In this document: one piece after another, positions 26,277 through 34,911 of the stretch
Numbering within the stretch: position 1 is the first letter of the stretch
Layout: each line of letters opens with the position of its first letter
Source: Paenibacillus paeoniae
GTDB lineage: Bacteria > Bacillota > Bacilli > Paenibacillales > Paenibacillaceae
Length of the DNA stretch: 64,000 bases
Direction: 5' to 3'
NCBI RefSeq assembly: GCF_003388735.1
Contig: NZ_QUBQ01000001.1
Location: 682,001 to 746,000 of the forward strand
Notes under the pieces: model-generated
The model's input: the letters and a program-made list of their open reading frames with translations, nothing else
Told to the model about the DNA's origin: nothing
The model's database searches: none
Position numbers and translations under genes: made by a program

Positions 26277-29036
26277 ATGCCTGTAATCTGCTCAACTTGC
26301 GGAGGCCATAAGCCTTACGGAGATTTCGTTCAAATTAGTTATAAAGCAGATCCTCAGGGCTATTACCGAGAGATTCATCAACGTGCAAATGGTATACGAA
26401 TCTCTGAGTGGCGTCCCATTGAAGCCAACATGGAGTTCAAGATTCATGACACCGGTGTTTATTGCTACGACGATGGGAGTTCGATCTTGGATGGCATGTT
26501 GACTTTAGAAGAGGTGGAAATGATTGTTGATAGAAGATTTCCTCTGCTCCATGCTTTTGATAGTGAAAATCTTGTCCGTGACTTATTTGAACTCGGTAAA
26601 CGTATTCGTAGCGATGTATACGCTCATGAGATTAACGCTGAGCAGGGAGTTTTTGCAGATCAAATCACAATGCCAAAGTGGATGCAAAGCAAGCTAAATG
26701 TCATGGGGATAGAGAAGTTATATCAGCATCAAGGAGAGGCTATCCAAAATATTCGCCAGGGACGGAATGTTGTCATATGTACAAAGACAGCATCAGGGAA
26801 GTCTCTTGCCTACAATATTCCCATCATGGAGCAACTAGTTGCCAATTCGGATGCATGTGCGCTTTATTTAGCTCCGTTCAAAGCATTAGTAGAGGACCAG
26901 TATTCTCATTTGCAGAAATGGGCTGATCCTGCGGATGAACAGGCGGCGAACAACTTCTCAGTAAATGGTTTCTCCCGTTTCGCAGTAAACGGACAACAGA
27001 TATCCGCAGGCATTCTCCATGGGCAGCGTAACGTTCCCGAACACATGAGAAAAGACCAAGCATCCAGCTTAGTGTTCTCCGAAGGACGTTATTGGTTGAC
27101 AAATGTACATTATCTACATTTAATTCTTCAAGGTGTAAGTTCACAAACAGGGAAAGGGCCTCAGTTGCTGCGATTTCTCAAAAATCTTCGTTATGTCGTC
27201 ATTGATGAGCTGCATCAATACTCAGGTTTGTTAGGCTCCAAAGTATCAATGGTCCTTCGCAGACTAAGAATGCTGTGTGATCGGCTGGGAAACAAAGATA
27301 TTCAGTTTATTGCCTGCTCAGCTACAATTGCCAATCCAAAATACTTGGTCGAGGAATTAACCGGAAAGCGGGGACTTAAGGGGTTTCATGAGATATCCAG
27401 TGCACAAACACCCGTGAAGAAAAAAGATATTTTAATGTGGAATCCAGGTCTCTCTGATGATGAGCAGAAAAAAAGAGCAACGGTATCTGATCTATATGAG
27501 ATTCTGCGCACTGTATACAAGGGCGGGCGCTGGCCAAGAAGCATCATTTTCTCGAGCAGTCGCGGGCAAGCCCAGCTTCTTAGTCGTGAATTAAATATGA
27601 TCGTGCGAACACATCTTCATGAACATGGAGAACTAGTAACAGATGAGCGACAAGAGTTATTTCTGCCGTACCATGCTTACCTCACTCAGGAAGTCAAAGA
27701 ACGGACCATCCGAAAACTCGAGCAAGGCGAGATTTTAGGAGTTGTCACTACTAGTGCTCTAGAGGTGGGTATTGATGTAAAATGCCTAGATGTTTGTATT
27801 CTACTTGGATATCCAGGATCGCAAGCATCATTTTGGCAGCAAGCTGGTCGAGTGGGTCGCAGCAGAGACGGTGTGGTCATCATGATGGTACAAGAAGAAC
27901 CGTTACAGCAGTATTTTGCCCGCCATCCTAAGGAATTCTTTAAGCTCCAACCAGAATCAGCCGCTATTAATACGACGAATCCAAGGCTTCTGAAGGAGCA
28001 TCTCGTCTATGCGGCTCACGAGCAGGGGGGAACAGTTATCAATGCTATGAATTACGTGCGTTCATCGGCTCTTCGCAAGATAGTCGCAGAGACAAATGAT
28101 CAGTGGCAGCAAATCGATGGAAAGCTTATCTATCAAGGTGAGCCGCCACGATATCAAACCTTAATAACCATGGGGGACACCTATACGGTAGTAACCAAGA
28201 ATGGTTGGAACGAAGATATCTTGTTTCAGAGTGTGGATGGGCGATCCTTAATTCGGGACTATCACGTTGACGCCGTATTTCTCGGTCCTGATAATCGCAC
28301 ATTTTATAAAGTAAAGTGGGTTAATAACAAACAGCGGAAGGTCGCTGTAGAGCCAGTGAGAGCGGATTATCATACTAGGGGAATTGTACGTGACAGCATT
28401 GAGATTCATGACATTACCAATTCTCTAACTTCTAGTGATGACGAGATTAAGGCCAACATCGGAAATATTATCGTGAAACGCAGCACCTTTGGATATAAAA
28501 AAGTGTATAATCACGGCGCGATGCCCCCCGAAACGGTTCAGTTAACGAATACTTATCCAGTTAGTTTTCAGACGGAAGCCTTTTGGTTGATGTGGGATCA
28601 AGAAGGAAAGAACGCAATCCGGGGACTTCTTAAGGAACTGCAGGAACGTGAACTTGTTAACTTTGAGGACCTGTTCGAGGGGAGCCTACATGCAGTTGAA
28701 CATGCATTAGCATCGGCGATTCCAGCCATTGTAAGGTGCAGTATGGCTGATTTTCAGCATACCTCCTTTTACTCCGGCTCAGCTCTGTTCGGGATGCCTG
28801 GAATGTTCTTCTATGACAGTCAGGCTGGAGGAGGCTCAGGAATAGTTGAAGTTGTGGCCGAGAAGTTCGGAGTATTATTGGATAAAGCAAAGCAAATCAT
28901 TAGCAGCTGTGGATGTTCGAATGGTTGCCCATCTTGTATTCAGTTGTTTCATTGTGAGCGGCAGAATGAGCCGCTGCATAAAATCGGTGCTTTGATATTA
29001 ATCGACTATCTACAAAAATCTTGGAAGAAAGGATAA
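26277..29036 (+). CDS. MrfA-like DEAD/DEAH helicase with C-terminal DUF1998 (copy B)
   Basis: This 919-residue paralog of the preceding gene starts 3 bases after its stop. It has N-terminal CSTCGG (~5), Walker A KTASGKSLAYN (~169), DELH box VIDELHQYSG (~308), CSATIANP (~345), motif VI QQAGRVGRSRDG (~522) and C-terminal CGCSNGCPSC (~879-888). Motif order and length match copy A, but the two are clearly diverged (DEMH against DELH, different N-terminal domains), so the pair is an old duplication kept as two subunits rather than a recent repeat. A heteromeric translocase is plausible. No methyltransferase or PLD nuclease of DISARM type is adjacent. Confidence 0.85.
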   Translation: MPVICSTCGGHKPYGDFVQISYKADPQGYYREIHQRANGIRISEWRPIEANMEFKIHDTGVYCYDDGSSILDGMLTLEEVEMIVDRRFPLLHAFDSENLVRDLFELGKRIRSDVYAHEINAEQGVFADQITMPKWMQSKLNVMGIEKLYQHQGEAIQNIRQGRNVVICTKTASGKSLAYNIPIMEQLVANSDACALYLAPFKALVEDQYSHLQKWADPADEQAANNFSVNGFSRFAVNGQQISAGILHGQRNVPEHMRKDQASSLVFSEGRYWLTNVHYLHLILQGVSSQTGKGPQLLRFLKNLRYVVIDELHQYSGLLGSKVSMVLRRLRMLCDRLGNKDIQFIACSATIANPKYLVEELTGKRGLKGFHEISSAQTPVKKKDILMWNPGLSDDEQKKRATVSDLYEILRTVYKGGRWPRSIIFSSSRGQAQLLSRELNMIVRTHLHEHGELVTDERQELFLPYHAYLTQEVKERTIRKLEQGEILGVVTTSALEVGIDVKCLDVCILLGYPGSQASFWQQAGRVGRSRDGVVIMMVQEEPLQQYFARHPKEFFKLQPESAAINTTNPRLLKEHLVYAAHEQGGTVINAMNYVRSSALRKIVAETNDQWQQIDGKLIYQGEPPRYQTLITMGDTYTVVTKNGWNEDILFQSVDGRSLIRDYHVDAVFLGPDNRTFYKVKWVNNKQRKVAVEPVRADYHTRGIVRDSIEIHDITNSLTSSDDEIKANIGNIIVKRSTFGYKKVYNHGAMPPETVQLTNTYPVSFQTEAFWLMWDQEGKNAIRGLLKELQERELVNFEDLFEGSLHAVEHALASAIPAIVRCSMADFQHTSFYSGSALFGMPGMFFYDSQAGGGSGIVEVVAEKFGVLLDKAKQIISSCGCSNGCPSCIQLFHCERQNEPLHKIGALILIDYLQKSWKKG

Positions 29037-29112
29037 ATATTTTGAACTTTCTTCACGATACAAAATTTGAAATGTACGAGACAATCTATTTCCTGGAGAA
29101 TGGGAGGGTGTC

Positions 29113-29511
29113 ATGGAGACCATTTTACGTATCGGTGCTGAAGGCGGAAGCATAGCTCTTCGTGTAGAGAAGGATTCCAAGAATGGGTGGTTGTTCTTCA
29201 TCGAGAGCAATGAGAATGCCATGGTAGGTTTTCTTGATGATGAAGATCAGGATCTATTGTCTTTACTACATCACAAACGACGGTTAGGTGAGAAAAATAT
29301 TGATGAGGCTCTTGAGCTTCTAGAGCCAAATTGGAGAAATCTCTCCCCCATCGAAGTTCATCCGGATTTCGCTCTATCCATTTATAAAAAACTAATGATG
29401 AATCCTCCACATAATTTGGACAATTGGAGAAGGCTTTGTTTATTTGCAAACCCGCTTTACCGCTTGGCAGGTTGGATGAATGACTCAAAGTACACTGTTG
29501 TATTTCCTTAG
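29113..29511 (+). CDS. 132-residue hypothetical protein in the tandem-helicase operon
   Basis: The ATG at 29113 has GGGAGGGTG upstream. The product is soluble, acidic in the middle (FLDDEDQDLLSLL) and aromatic at the end (NPLYRLAGWMND). I do not recognise the family. It lies 76 bases after helicase copy B on the same strand with no terminator between, so it is likely co-transcribed. Its TAG stop is followed, in the same frame, by the remnant of another protein. Confidence 0.6.
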   Translation: METILRIGAEGGSIALRVEKDSKNGWLFFIESNENAMVGFLDDEDQDLLSLLHHKRRLGEKNIDEALELLEPNWRNLSPIEVHPDFALSIYKKLMMNPPHNLDNWRRLCLFANPLYRLAGWMNDSKYTVVFP

Positions 29512-30148
29512 CATGATAAGTTTATTCTACAAGCCCTTATTTTTTCTGTCCAACTTAGTGTAGCCGATCCACCCGAACTACAGAATATAGAGTGGGTTTC
29601 GCCACTTAGCAATGATAATATGGCGGAGTATAAAGATCAAGATTTCTTAAATCGGTTAGGTATAGACTATCTATCGTTGAAGTCATTCTGGCCGAAAGGT
29701 GGCCCTCAATGGGATGATCTAGGACGTATCAAACAGGCTAAAGGGAATGATGTTATTTTGGTAGAGGCAAAGTCAAATTTAGCTGAACTTAAATCCGGCG
29801 GTACTAAGGCAAGGTCCTCCTCCTCATTGAGTTTGATAAATAAATCTCTTCAAGAACTTAAGGATTATTTAGGTGTGGCTTCGGAATCAAACTGGGCAAA
29901 TGTTTATTATCAATATTGTAATAGATTGGCACATCTCTATTACCTAAGAAATCATAAGGTTAAGGCCTATCTGGTTTTTGTCTACTTCATTGGAGATCAC
30001 TCTGTGAAAGGACCTAAGACAAAGGAAGAATGGGCTTGAAGGGATTAAAAAAATGAAGGATAAGCTCGGGCTACCAGAAACAAATATACTGAGCCCCTAT
30101 AACATAGACCTCTTTATTCCTGCAGGGGGAAAGATACCTTCTGAATAA
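29512..30148 (+). pseudogene. Broken PD-(D/E)XK-like hypothetical gene
   Basis: Translation of the frame right after the previous stop gives a continuous family-like protein, beginning near FILQALIFSVQLSVADPPEL and running through SFWPKGGPQWDDLG and VILVEAKSNLAEL. No start codon is seen before the internal ATG at 29620. The frame stops at 30037-30039, but the adjacent frame continues as LEGIKKMKDKLGLPE...YNIDLFIPAGG to 30148, so there is a frameshift near 30035. D...E-A-K spacing (D in WDDLG, then VEAK) fits a PD-(D/E)XK nuclease. I recall similar ~250-300-residue hypothetical proteins. The gene is damaged at both ends. Confidence 0.55.
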
Positions 30149-30208
30149 GGCTTTTGATTTATGGCTCAATCTCTCGATCTACTACTTTAAAAGCAATAAT
30201 AGAGACAC

Positions 30209-30266
30209 TTCTTCCCCTAACCTAATAGCTATTTCGAATGAACCAGCAATTATGTTAGGGGAAGAA
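30209..30266. repeat. 13-bp perfect inverted repeat with a 32-base loop
   Basis: TTCTTCCCCTAAC (30209-30221) and GTTAGGGGAAGAA (30254-30266) are exact complements. No T-run follows, so it is not a typical terminator. It lies 129 bases upstream of the dynamin operon and could be a regulator site, an mRNA structure or the scar of a mobile element. The rest of 30149-30394 holds no gene I can support. Confidence 0.6.
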
Positions 30267-30394
30267 CAATGTCGAAGACATATAAAGAGTTGATGATTAA
30301 CTACTCAAAAATGAGTGGTAGCCAGTAGAGTTTCTTAAACGATTACATCATAAGCAGGTCGGCAAAGCTTGCCACTGCTTGAGGGAGGGTAGGC

Positions 30395-32596
30395 ATGGAC
30401 ACGAATAACCAGCGGATGGACAGGCTGAGGCAGCGTCTGCAGGAGATGAGCGCAATGGCCGTTATCGACCCGATACTAGCACTGCAGTTGGAGGCATTAA
30501 AGAAGAAACTATCTGATCCACTTTACAAGGTGGTAGTGGCAGGGCACTTCTCGTCCGGAAAATCGATGTTTCTGAATGCGCTGATGGGCAACAAGGTGCT
30601 TATCTCTCGTTCAGGTGAGACGACCTCCTGTGCGACCCGGGTCTACCCTGTGGCGCCGGAGCACGCGCTTGCAGATACGATTCACGTACATCACCGGAAC
30701 GGTGAGATAGAGGTAGGGCGGCTTAGCATTCAGAATTCGCTGCTGGTGGACGCCACTACGCTATATGGCACGCAGGACAGGCATGGTGAAATTCGATTAG
30801 TTGAGATTTATTACCCGCTGGCGGTAACTTCGGAACCGATCTGTTTCGTGGATACGCCGGGAGGTAACGGGATGACACCACATCTGTTCGATGCTACGAA
30901 GGAAGAAATCCAAAGCGCTTCGGCAATGGTCTTCATGATGTCAGATCGTGGGATAACAGCGTACGACAGCGATTTAATAGAATATATTAGAAGATACCAG
31001 GAACGCGTGTTTTTTGTCGTTAATCAATTGGATCGGGTCAGTCATGAGGAACGCCCAGAGCTGCTGAAGTTAGTCGCAGCCCACCTGCAGTCGATATTTC
31101 GGCTGGACGAGCTGCCTACGATATGGGGCGTGTCGTCTTCGCAAGCGTTGGAGGCTAAACTTTCCGGGGATAATTCGAAGCTTCAAGCGAGTGGGTTCGA
31201 TCACTTCGAGCGGAGACTTCTTGAATACTGTGCACAGTCCGGATTGGTCAGTGACCATCTATACAATCTGGAGCGAGCCGTCACACAGCTCGAGGAAGAG
31301 TTGAGGGAGCAACAGAAGGAGATGGAGAGCAGGCTGAAGGAGCGGCAGGAGCGGCTCAACCTGCAGGTGAAACGGCAGATACTACAGATGGGTAGCAAGT
31401 ATCGAGAGCTGGAACACAGCGTCCGTGATTATATAGCAATGGACAAAGAGCAGCTGCTAGCCGAGCTTGACGAAAAGATGAAGGAATGGGTCATTGCCGT
31501 GTATCAGCCTTTTTCAACGCTCACGCTTAAAAATGCTCAGGAGCTAAGCCACGATCTGCGGAACATTTATCAGCAGACAGGAGGAAACGGGACGGTGTTA
31601 TTTGAACGGATGGAAGAGCGAATTAACAGATATGATCAGGTGACAGAGGAGCGGTTTGTTTATACTTATGCTTCATTTGCAGGGTTGATCGATCAGGATT
31701 TGGATCGCATATCGGCCTCCGTCCCTGGAAGAAATCGAGAAATCATTGAGCTGTTGCTACAATTCGAGCTTGGGGTAACGCCTTCGCGAAACTTCGCGCC
31801 TCTGATCGAGTCGTTGGAGAAGCACACAGTAACCTTCAATCGGATGGTAATCGGGGGATATCGCGAGCAGTTCAATCAGCTCAAACAGATGCATCAGCAG
31901 ATGGCGAAGAAGGAGCAGGAGGAACAGAAGCTTGGTGCGGAGTTGCCCGAGATGGAGCGGGATTTGCAGAAAATGCAAAAGGATATCTCGAAGATTTCTG
32001 CTGACTATGAGTTGGCGGTAAAGAAGGAAGGATCGATGCCTTCCGTTGATCGGTGGACTGAGGAAGTGGAAGTATCCCGAGATTCGATTACCGGTTTTGG
32101 GCTGAGAGACTTTTTTTTCGGCAAGAAAAAGAAGGAAGTCACCCGTACGGACGACAGTAATCAGCGGCAATGGAAGGCGCGAATTCAGGAGCATGAGAGG
32201 CGCTATCGTGCCTCCGAGCAGCATCTGAGCAAGGAGTCGGAGCAACTTCAGAAGCGTATTAGCAGCACGAAGGTTACGGCTGTTCGACTGAAGCGAGAGA
32301 CGGAGCAAGTGCGTCAGCAGATGGACGAAAAGGTGCTAGAGGAACTCATTCCAGGATTACAGCGATCCTATCGGCAGCATGCCAATCTCATAAATACCAA
32401 AGCGAAGCACCATCTGGAAGAAACGGCATTGTTCACAGTCGAGACTTGTCAGAAGATACTTCAGGAGGATAGAGCCTCAGTTCGAGATCAGATTTGTGAG
32501 TATATAAAGGAAAGCCGGGAAGCGGAAGAGCAGCGGCTCATGGATCGCATGATCATGGATATAGCCGCTATTCAGGAGGGGGAAGTCCGTTTATGA
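30395..32596 (+). CDS. Dynamin-like GTPase A
   Basis: This 733-residue protein has a strong GAGGGAGGG ribosome site. GTPase motifs are the P-loop AGHFSSGKS (~48-56), conserved G2 Thr in ETTSCATRV, G3 DTPGGNG (~153) and G4 NQLD (~209). Long helical segments follow (~300-360 and ~490-560), interrupted by a lysine-rich loop (GLRDFFFGKKKKE, ~567-580), typical of bacterial dynamin-like proteins that bind membranes through a basic or hydrophobic paddle. Its end overlaps the next GTPase gene by 4 bases. Bacterial dynamins in defence islands (LeoA/LeoBC, now called Eleos) have been linked to phage protection; this operon has three instead of two. Confidence 0.85.
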   Translation: MDTNNQRMDRLRQRLQEMSAMAVIDPILALQLEALKKKLSDPLYKVVVAGHFSSGKSMFLNALMGNKVLISRSGETTSCATRVYPVAPEHALADTIHVHHRNGEIEVGRLSIQNSLLVDATTLYGTQDRHGEIRLVEIYYPLAVTSEPICFVDTPGGNGMTPHLFDATKEEIQSASAMVFMMSDRGITAYDSDLIEYIRRYQERVFFVVNQLDRVSHEERPELLKLVAAHLQSIFRLDELPTIWGVSSSQALEAKLSGDNSKLQASGFDHFERRLLEYCAQSGLVSDHLYNLERAVTQLEEELREQQKEMESRLKERQERLNLQVKRQILQMGSKYRELEHSVRDYIAMDKEQLLAELDEKMKEWVIAVYQPFSTLTLKNAQELSHDLRNIYQQTGGNGTVLFERMEERINRYDQVTEERFVYTYASFAGLIDQDLDRISASVPGRNREIIELLLQFELGVTPSRNFAPLIESLEKHTVTFNRMVIGGYREQFNQLKQMHQQMAKKEQEEQKLGAELPEMERDLQKMQKDISKISADYELAVKKEGSMPSVDRWTEEVEVSRDSITGFGLRDFFFGKKKKEVTRTDDSNQRQWKARIQEHERRYRASEQHLSKESEQLQKRISSTKVTAVRLKRETEQVRQQMDEKVLEELIPGLQRSYRQHANLINTKAKHHLEETALFTVETCQKILQEDRASVRDQICEYIKESREAEEQRLMDRMIMDIAAIQEGEVRL

Positions 32597-34851
32597 TTAC
32601 ATCAAGACAGCAATTTCGGGATAAACTGGAGGCCGTGAAGAAGGTGCTGCAGGAGCAGCTGCTTTTTGCACAGCAGGTAACTAACCGGTTGGCGGCTCAT
32701 CTGGATGTCCGTCAGGATGTACAGGAGCTGCAGCAGCTTAGGAATAATCTAGCTCTGGGACGTTTTGAGATAGTGGTGGTCGGTGAGTTCAGTACAGGGA
32801 AATCTACCTTCATCAATGCGTTGATTGGCCGGAAGGTTTTGCCAAGCAAGGCGCAGCCGACAACGGCGACGATTAACTACATACGACATGTCAATGAAAA
32901 CCCGCATGGGGTGGAGGAAGCGATCGTTTTCTTCGAGGATGGCCGCAGTGAGCGGGTGCCGTCCCAGCAGCTGGAGCAGTACGTGACGGAGATGAGTACA
33001 CTATTCTCGGTCGTTGAAGAGATCAGCCATGTTGATCTCTATGTGGAATCTCCTTATTTAGAAGACGGTGTCGTCGTCGTGGATACGCCCGGCATGCAGA
33101 GCTTACATAAGAAGCATGATGAGATTACTCGCAAGCAGATCGCGGTGTCTAACGCGAGCATATTTCTGTTCAATATCAATCATGCTGCGACGCGCACGGA
33201 GTTTATGTTCATTTCAGAGATCCAGAAATCGCTAGACCGTATTTTCTTCGTGGCAAACCGCTGCGATGAGGTGGATATTTCTGAGCAGTCGCTCGAATCT
33301 GTCGTGGCGTCCATCGAAGGTAAGCTGCAATATAACGATTATTTCGAGGTGAAGTCAGGCTACGCCAAAGTGTATCCCATTAGTGCGGCCAAAGCGCTTT
33401 ATCAGCGCATTGGAGGTGAGCTGGCTACTGAGAAGGAACGGGCAGACGCCTTCCTGTATGGAAACTTCGAGGAAAAACTGTGGACGTACTTGACACAAGG
33501 TGAGAAAGCGCGCGAGATGTTGGTCCAGCCTCTGCTGCGTATGTCACTCTTTTACGAGAAGTTACTGAATGGTTTGGGAGAAAAGATGCAATTGCTTCGT
33601 GGCGAGCTGAACGTGGAAGAGACACGGGATAGCATCAAGCGGCTGCAGCAGCAGATTGAAACCCGCCGGATGGCGTTGACTGATGAGAAGGAGCGCTTGC
33701 ATTTGGAGCTACGAGCCCTGAAGGATAACTTCCGGTCGGATTTTGAGGCGGATGTTCAAGCGGTGACCGTTGACCTGAAGCGGGAGTTGCACATTCAGCA
33801 CATTGACGATTACGAAGAATTCCGGGAGCAAATTTTAAGTCATATACGTACTGCTTATACTGGCTGCGTTGAGCAGGCCCAAGAGCGCTTTAAGGAGCGT
33901 TTGGCCACGTTGGTGCTTAAATATACCGACCGCTTTGACGATGAACTGGGCGGGCAGCTTGGCGTCTGGCAAGGGGAGATCGGGCGTCAACTGGAATTAA
34001 GGTCGTTTAAGCAACGGGAGAGCGCTGAGCTGGAGCGGCTGAAGCAGGAGCAGAAAGAGGTTTTGCAGGAGATCGCTGCGGCCCAAAGCCGGCAGGATGA
34101 GTTTACTGAGACGGTCTCAGCGTATCATCATAACGAGCTGCTGGAGCAACGTAGGCAGCGGGAGGAAGATCTGCATCAAACCCGCTACAAATTGACGATG
34201 CACCAGTTTAACGAGACCCCGCAGTATGCTGAGGAACTGCAGAAGCGCGATCGAGAGGGCATTTTTGGATGGTTCAAGAATAAGCTCGTGGGACCAGAGG
34301 AAGTGACTGTCAAGGTAAGGAACGAGGACCGGAAGTCGCTGCAGGAAACACTGCTAGCCCTTGAGCATAAATACGATGCTATGATGAAGGAGCTGGATAT
34401 CCGAAAGAAGGCACCCGGTATCTCGTCAGAAGAGGCACAGCGACACATACTTATTGCAGAACAGAAGGAGATCCAGTTGAAAGAGAATTACAAGCAGCTT
34501 CGTAACGATATTACGAGGGAAATGATGCAGATCAACGAGGATCAGCTTAAGATGCTGACCCGTGAGATCGAGAACGTGATCACCACGGCAGGCCATCAGG
34601 TGATCCGCTCTTACGATAGCATCATTACGTCACTGCATGGAGAGCAGATGGTAAATTACGCTTTTGATATGCATATTCGTCAACACGACCAAGAGATAGT
34701 CGAGATGAGTGCCCGTATTCAGGATCATGAGGCGCTCATTCATTTCAATAAGCAGAAACAGGATGAGCTGCTAGAACTGCTCAGTGAACTACATGGTGAG
34801 TTAAGCGGAAAAACCAAGGAGCTACAAGTACTCCAGGCTCAACTAGCGTGA
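32593..34851 (+). CDS. Dynamin-like GTPase B
   Basis: This 752-residue protein overlaps GTPase A by 4 bases (ATGA-type coupling). It has P-loop VGEFSTGKSTFINAL (~63-77), G2 PTTATI, G3 DTPGMQS (~164) and G4 NRCDEVD (~222). The C-terminal two thirds is strongly helical and coiled-coil-like (for example ERLKQEQKEVLQEIAAAQ) and contains GIFGWFKNKLVGPEE (~556-570), a short hydrophobic-basic loop in the position of the lysine-rich loop of GTPase A. It is probably a partner of A in a hetero-oligomer on the membrane. Confidence 0.85.
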   Translation: MITSRQQFRDKLEAVKKVLQEQLLFAQQVTNRLAAHLDVRQDVQELQQLRNNLALGRFEIVVVGEFSTGKSTFINALIGRKVLPSKAQPTTATINYIRHVNENPHGVEEAIVFFEDGRSERVPSQQLEQYVTEMSTLFSVVEEISHVDLYVESPYLEDGVVVVDTPGMQSLHKKHDEITRKQIAVSNASIFLFNINHAATRTEFMFISEIQKSLDRIFFVANRCDEVDISEQSLESVVASIEGKLQYNDYFEVKSGYAKVYPISAAKALYQRIGGELATEKERADAFLYGNFEEKLWTYLTQGEKAREMLVQPLLRMSLFYEKLLNGLGEKMQLLRGELNVEETRDSIKRLQQQIETRRMALTDEKERLHLELRALKDNFRSDFEADVQAVTVDLKRELHIQHIDDYEEFREQILSHIRTAYTGCVEQAQERFKERLATLVLKYTDRFDDELGGQLGVWQGEIGRQLELRSFKQRESAELERLKQEQKEVLQEIAAAQSRQDEFTETVSAYHHNELLEQRRQREEDLHQTRYKLTMHQFNETPQYAEELQKRDREGIFGWFKNKLVGPEEVTVKVRNEDRKSLQETLLALEHKYDAMMKELDIRKKAPGISSEEAQRHILIAEQKEIQLKENYKQLRNDITREMMQINEDQLKMLTREIENVITTAGHQVIRSYDSIITSLHGEQMVNYAFDMHIRQHDQEIVEMSARIQDHEALIHFNKQKQDELLELLSELHGELSGKTKELQVLQAQLA

Positions 34852-34911
34852 TTTGAGAAATGTTTCCCAGGTACACAGGAGAAAAATACGACCGATCAAG
34901 GAGAAGCTACC

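Noticed and set aside
23583..29036. Assignment of the DUF1998 helicase pair to DISARM or Druantia
   Set aside because: DISARM needs a drmA/drmB/drmC set with a methylase and PLD nuclease, and Druantia has a much larger DruE with its own partners; neither gene set is seen here. Only the DUF1998 domain is shared.
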